In this document: piece by piece, positions 60,622 to 63,702 of the stretch
How the letters are laid out: the number at the start of each line of letters is the position of its first letter
Position numbering within the stretch: position 1 is the first letter of the stretch
Origin: Thermoflexales bacterium
GTDB lineage: Bacteria > Chloroflexota > Anaerolineae > J036 > Brachytrichaceae
Reading direction: 5' to 3'
Length of the DNA stretch: 63,702 nt
Assembly (NCBI GenBank): GCA_025057935.1
Contig: JANWUW010000077.1
Span: 1-63,702 of the forward strand
The notes under the pieces: model-generated
What the model saw: the letters and a program-made list of their open reading frames with translations, nothing else
The model's database searches: none
Told to the model about the DNA's origin: nothing
Made by a program: the position numbers and the translations under genes

Positions 60622-61404
60622 ATGAGCGCTCACCTGAACCCAGAAACTGCGCCCGCGCCACACTCGCGCCAACATCGCCTCGCGCTTGCAGCGCGCATCA
60701 CCGACCGCCTACGCGCAATGTACGGCGATCACCTCACTGCTGTGGGCATTTACGGCTCTGTGGCACGCGGCGAAGACGGCCCTTTCTCTGATCTCGAGAT
60801 GATGGCGATCCTTGACGAAGGGGAATCGCATACCTTTGAGTGGACGACGGGTGCCTGGAAAGCAGAAGTCAACGTGTTGCCGCTCCTCGAGGCGCTCGCG
60901 CGCGCCAGCGCGTTGGACGAAGAATGGGCGCTCACGCAGGGACAGTTTGTGCACGTCCTCCCGCTTCTCGACGCCCATGCGATTTTTCCTGAGCTGCGTC
61001 AGCGCGTGTTCGATCACGACGAGGCCGCGATCAATGCCCTGCTGCGCGACATCATCGTATGCGACATCATGGAGCTAGTGGGCAAGTGGCGCAACATGCG
61101 AGCCCTATCGCGCTTTGAGGCGTTGCCCTTCGTTGCGACATTGCTTGTGCTGCGCACAGCGCTGCTGCTCGGCGTCGCCCATCGGCATCCATTCTCGACG
61201 GGCAGCCGCGTTTTCACCGAAGCGCTGACACTCGCAGACCAACCGGAGGGATTCTCAGCGTTGTGCCAGCGCGTAATGGAAGGCAAGCTCAGCGATGTCG
61301 CTGCTGTGCTGAGCCAGTGCGAGGCGCTCTGGGCAGGCATTGTGCGCTGGGCAGCACAGCGAAACATCGTGCTGGTGTCTGACCCGCTGGGGCTAATGCG
61401 CTAA
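60622..61404 (+). CDS. Aminoglycoside 4'-nucleotidyltransferase-like protein (KNTase family)
   Basis: A 260-residue protein colinear with ANT(4')-I (AadD, kanamycin nucleotidyltransferase). Shared blocks, recalled from the known enzyme, include GIYGSVARGEDGPFSDLEMM (catalytic Asp and Glu), EWTTGAWKAEVNVLP, EWALTQGQFVHVLPLLD, ELVGKWRNMRA (Glu in the general-base position) and the C-terminal TEALTLADQPEGF with LCQRVMEGKLSD. AadD adenylates the 4'-OH of aminoglycosides. The product here is likely cytoplasmic with the same fold; resistance activity is inferred. GC content and codon use look like its neighbours, so no sign of recent transfer. Confidence 0.88.
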   Translation: MSAHLNPETAPAPHSRQHRLALAARITDRLRAMYGDHLTAVGIYGSVARGEDGPFSDLEMMAILDEGESHTFEWTTGAWKAEVNVLPLLEALARASALDEEWALTQGQFVHVLPLLDAHAIFPELRQRVFDHDEAAINALLRDIIVCDIMELVGKWRNMRALSRFEALPFVATLLVLRTALLLGVAHRHPFSTGSRVFTEALTLADQPEGFSALCQRVMEGKLSDVAAVLSQCEALWAGIVRWAAQRNIVLVSDPLGLMR

Positions 61405-61425
61405 GCGTGCTGCGCCGCGCCACTC

Positions 61426-61431
61426 TATAAT
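61426..61431 (+). promoter_or_regulatory. Consensus -10 box (TATAAT) of infA
   Basis: TATAAT ends 15 nt before the ATG at 61447, and AAGAGGTGA sits between. This gives a very short leader with a Shine-Dalgarno, intermediate between the leaderless genes and ordinary ones. Confidence 0.65.
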
Positions 61432-61446
61432 CACAAGAGGTGAGCT

Positions 61447-61716
61447 ATGCCGAAGAAAGTCCGCGAAGCCAAGAAAAAGCAAGATGTGATCGAGCTCGAA
61501 GGTGAAGTGGTCGAGACCTTGCCGGGCACGATGTTCCGCGTGCGCCTCGATAATGGGCACGAGGTGCTCGCCACGCTCTGCGGGCGTATGCGCAAGAACT
61601 ACGTGCGCGTGCTGCTCGGTGACCGCGTGCGCGTTGAGCTTTCGCCGTATGATCTCACGCGCGGGCGCATCAGTTGGCGGCTTGACTCAGCGCCGAGTGA
61701 TGAGGAACTGGAGTAG
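61447..61716 (+). CDS. infA: Translation initiation factor IF-1
   Basis: An 89-residue S1/OB-fold protein that binds the 30S A site. [59 protein letters not shown] matches the IF-1 consensus throughout. It has a basic N-terminal extension ([13 protein letters not shown]) and an acidic tail beyond the usual 72 residues. It is normally near ribosomal protein or secY genes; here it is isolated and may be a second copy. Its last 47 bases overlap prmA on the opposite strand. Confidence 0.9.
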   Translation: MPKKVREAKKKQDVIELEGEVVETLPGTMFRVRLDNGHEVLATLCGRMRKNYVRVLLGDRVRVELSPYDLTRGRISWRLDSAPSDEELE

Positions 61717-62623
61717 TGCGCGCGCACGTCAACGCCACCCAATCCTCCATTTGCGCCTGCGCCACACAAGCCAACCCCACCGCCGCTGCTGCCTCGATCA
61801 CTTCCCCCACTTGTGAGTCCAAAATCCCCGAGAACACAAATATCTCTCCGCGTTCCCACAACCCGCTGCGCAGCAAGCGCACAATGACACCTGACAAGAT
61901 GTTTGCCACCACGAGGTGGTAATGTCCCGGCGCTACTTCGAACGATCCAGCGAGGATATGTACGCGATCGCTGACAGCATTGCGCGCCACGTTCTCCCGC
62001 GCCACCTGCACTGCTTCGGGATCAGTGTCTACCCCAATCACATGAGCAGCGCCAAGCTTCGCTGCTAGGATGGCGAGGATGCCCGAGCCACATCCTACAT
62101 CGAGCACGCGCATGCCGGGCTGCACGCGCGCCAGAAGCGCCTGCATGCATAGCTGCGTTGTGGGATGCAAGCCCGTGCCGAACGCCATGCCGGGGTCCAA
62201 CACCAAAGTGATATCTTCGGGCTGCGCTCCTGCTTCCTCCAAGGTGATCCATGAAGGACACACCAGCACGCGCTCGCCGATGCGGAGCGGTTTGTAGTGC
62301 GCTTTCCATGCCTCCACCCAGTCGCGCGCAGCGATCTCTGCGTAGGAGGGCTCAGGTACAGGGCGCACCATGCGCAAGTAATGCAGGGCTTCGTCAATCT
62401 TTCGGCGACGTTCCTCCAGCGTCGCATCCATGGGCAGGTAGGCGCGCACGACCACGCTGCCGGCTACTGGTCCATCCTCCCAGCGCTCTGGTTGGAGCTC
62501 TGCCGAGTGCGCTGGCTGCTGCTCCAGCGCAACACCGCCCTCTACGAAAGGGAAAATCGCCTCGCTGATCGCCTCGGCAAGCTCTGCGTCAGTCTCTAGG
62601 CGCAGTTCTAGCCAGCGCTGCAT
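61670..62623 (-). CDS. prmA: Ribosomal protein L11 methyltransferase PrmA
   Basis: A 317-residue methyltransferase that trimethylates ribosomal protein L11. The N-terminal substrate-binding domain ([21 protein letters not shown]) is followed by [24 protein letters not shown], the PrmA landmark [16 protein letters not shown], motif [21 protein letters not shown], and ANILSGVI (NxxPxx-type catalytic region variant). ATG 62623 overlaps the upstream stop (TGATG). The 3' end overlaps infA by 47 nt on the opposite strand. Confidence 0.94.
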   Translation of the reverse strand: MQRWLELRLETDAELAEAISEAIFPFVEGGVALEQQPAHSAELQPERWEDGPVAGSVVVRAYLPMDATLEERRRKIDEALHYLRMVRPVPEPSYAEIAARDWVEAWKAHYKPLRIGERVLVCPSWITLEEAGAQPEDITLVLDPGMAFGTGLHPTTQLCMQALLARVQPGMRVLDVGCGSGILAILAAKLGAAHVIGVDTDPEAVQVARENVARNAVSDRVHILAGSFEVAPGHYHLVVANILSGVIVRLLRSGLWERGEIFVFSGILDSQVGEVIEAAAAVGLACVAQAQMEDWVALTCARTTPVPHHSALSQAAN

Positions 62624-63702
62624 CAGCTTTTTGTCGAACTCTCCGCGCGTTGCTTGATGGTGTTGAGGAACTCTCGAGCCACCAACATGCCCATTGGGCG
62701 CGCGCCCAGCCAATACGCAGCGAAGCGCCGGCCGCTCTCGGCATCAAGCGCATGCGTACGGTGCTCCAACACGAGGCGATGCCGACCGGGCGAGGCACCT
62801 GGCTCGATGCGCAGGCTGATGGCAAGCTTCTCATAGTTGGGCTGGTTGAAGGCGATGAACTCCTCAAGGGTCAAGGGCTGCACCAAGCGCTGGTCAAACC
62901 AGTCGTGCAGAGCACCGATCGCGCCGAAGACGATCTCGCGCTCTGGCTCCTCCGCCAGCACCGTGTTGTGCTGCGGACCGCTCAACATGATGGCGATGAA
63001 GGGGTCGAGGCGCGAATCGTGACCGTTGGCGACACCCGCTAGCCTTGCCGGGAGCTGACGCAACTCGGCAAGGGCTTGCGCCAGAGGTTTCTCAGCGAGC
63101 GCAGCCTCGCGCATGGCGCTGAAGATCGCCTTGGGTGATGCGTGGATCACTTCCTCTACCGTGTCTCGAAACTCGTAGTCGGGCAGTACGGTGTCCAGCA
63201 ACGTGGGCGTGTGTGTGTCGCTGCGCTGCCGCTCTGCCCAAGCGCGCTCCGCACGCTCCTTGATGCCCAACAACATGCGGCGCTGCATGATGAACGTGCC
63301 TGGCTCGAGGTAGGCGCGAATGAGCAGAGTGCGTCGCCAATCGTCAGGCCAATCCGCGCGCAGGCGTTCGATCAGCCGCGTCGTTTGGTCGTTGATGGGG
63401 CGCAAATGGAAACTCCAGGTCAGGTTGCTATACGCACCCGCGTGGAGCACGGCAACACCTTTCGGACGCAGCGATTCACCATGCAGCACGAGCGTGCGAC
63501 CGGGCTGCACGATGTCCACTGGCAGCGCCGCGCTGCCGTCGGGCGAAAGCGGGATCGCGTCAGCAGCGTGCAGCCTCTGGAGATCAGGGCGCACTCGCTG
63601 TGCGTTGCGAATGTCCAGACCCAGCAAGTTCTCAATCCATGTGTAGCTGTAGAAGCCTCCTCGCCCCTGTCCGATTTGCACCAGCCAAGCCCAGACCTCG
63701 CT
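62623..63702 (-). CDS. SRPBCC-like domain protein, 5' end outside the window
   Basis: At least 359 residues are visible and the frame remains open through the window edge, so the N-terminus is missing. The segment QIGQGRGGFYSYTWIENLLG is typical of SRPBCC/polyketide-cyclase-like proteins that bind hydrophobic ligands, with LSPDGSAALPV and YSNLTWSFHLRPI further on. The C-terminal half (PNYEKLAISLRIEPG, then RFAAYWLGARPMGMLVAREFLN) could be a second such domain. The stop overlaps the prmA start by one base. The ligand is unknown. Confidence 0.65.
   Translation of the reverse strand, partial: SEVWAWLVQIGQGRGGFYSYTWIENLLGLDIRNAQRVRPDLQRLHAADAIPLSPDGSAALPVDIVQPGRTLVLHGESLRPKGVAVLHAGAYSNLTWSFHLRPINDQTTRLIERLRADWPDDWRRTLLIRAYLEPGTFIMQRRMLLGIKERAERAWAERQRSDTHTPTLLDTVLPDYEFRDTVEEVIHASPKAIFSAMREAALAEKPLAQALAELRQLPARLAGVANGHDSRLDPFIAIMLSGPQHNTVLAEEPEREIVFGAIGALHDWFDQRLVQPLTLEEFIAFNQPNYEKLAISLRIEPGASPGRHRLVLEHRTHALDAESGRRFAAYWLGARPMGMLVAREFLNTIKQRAESSTKS

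Overview
The window is a GC-rich (roughly 60-65% by eye), gene-dense chromosomal segment with short intergenic gaps, no insertion sequences, no phage genes, no CRISPR array and one tRNA. Gene content and family style point to the phylum Chloroflexota, probably Anaerolineae or a Roseilinea-like relative. Reasons: an F0 ATP synthase cluster whose b subunit is fused to part of delta; a mevalonate-pathway decarboxylase of the kind known from Roseiflexus; many DUF2142/GT39-like membrane glycosyltransferases; intracellular subtilases; and a BchP/ChlP-like geranylgeranyl reductase beside a diacylglycerol-glycosyltransferase-like enzyme. The taxonomic assignment is inference, and phototrophy is possible but not shown.

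Layout. 0-6.4 kb: Mrp ATPase, RicT/PSP1 protein with a membrane glycosyltransferase, an orphan sugar-binding lipoprotein and a lactonase-like hydrolase. 6.5-9.2 kb: F0 half of an ATP synthase (AtpI/Z-like protein, a, c, b-delta fusion) ending in an intrinsic terminator, with no F1 genes beside it. 9.2-11.9 kb: a compact minus-strand operon of two different Ddl-like ATP-grasp ligases around a GNAT acetyltransferase. 12-14.5 kb: Era preceded by a fused FAD/[2Fe-2S] molybdenum-hydroxylase protein. 14.6-19.6 kb: two subtilases, an esterase and a lipoprotein cytochrome c. 19.7-24.4 kb: a five-gene operon (SDR, coiled-coil protein, M20 amidohydrolase, FolD, ClpP-like protease). 24.4-36.9 kb: housekeeping and small membrane or secreted genes (RsmG, rhodanese, YchF, MscS, DJ-1/PfpI, PurH, YraN, methyltransferase, GT28 glycosyltransferase, geranylgeranyl reductase). 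37-46.3 kb: methyltransferase, fumarase/aspartase, LysM-SH3-SGNH exported protein, a third ATP-grasp enzyme, tRNA-Arg(CCU), FtsH, LeuB, UDP-xylose synthase. 46.3-54.5 kb: pseudouridine synthase, citrate synthase, KDPG aldolase, NUDIX, mevalonate decarboxylase, FAD oxidoreductase, acyl-CoA carboxylase beta, ADC-like protein. 54.5-63.7 kb: two tandem hypoxanthine phosphoribosyltransferases with thymidine kinase, Der, SCP2-like protein, GT39/DUF2142 protein, an ANT(4')-like aminoglycoside nucleotidyltransferase, IF-1, PrmA and a partial SRPBCC-like gene.

A striking genome-style feature is that many first-in-operon genes carry a TANNNT box that ends only 7-11 nt before the start codon, with no Shine-Dalgarno sequence, whereas genes inside operons have good Shine-Dalgarno sites. 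I read this as widespread leaderless transcription. No intergenic stretch exceeds about 300 bases except 16486-17054, which holds a small hypothetical gene and a 20-bp perfect palindrome.
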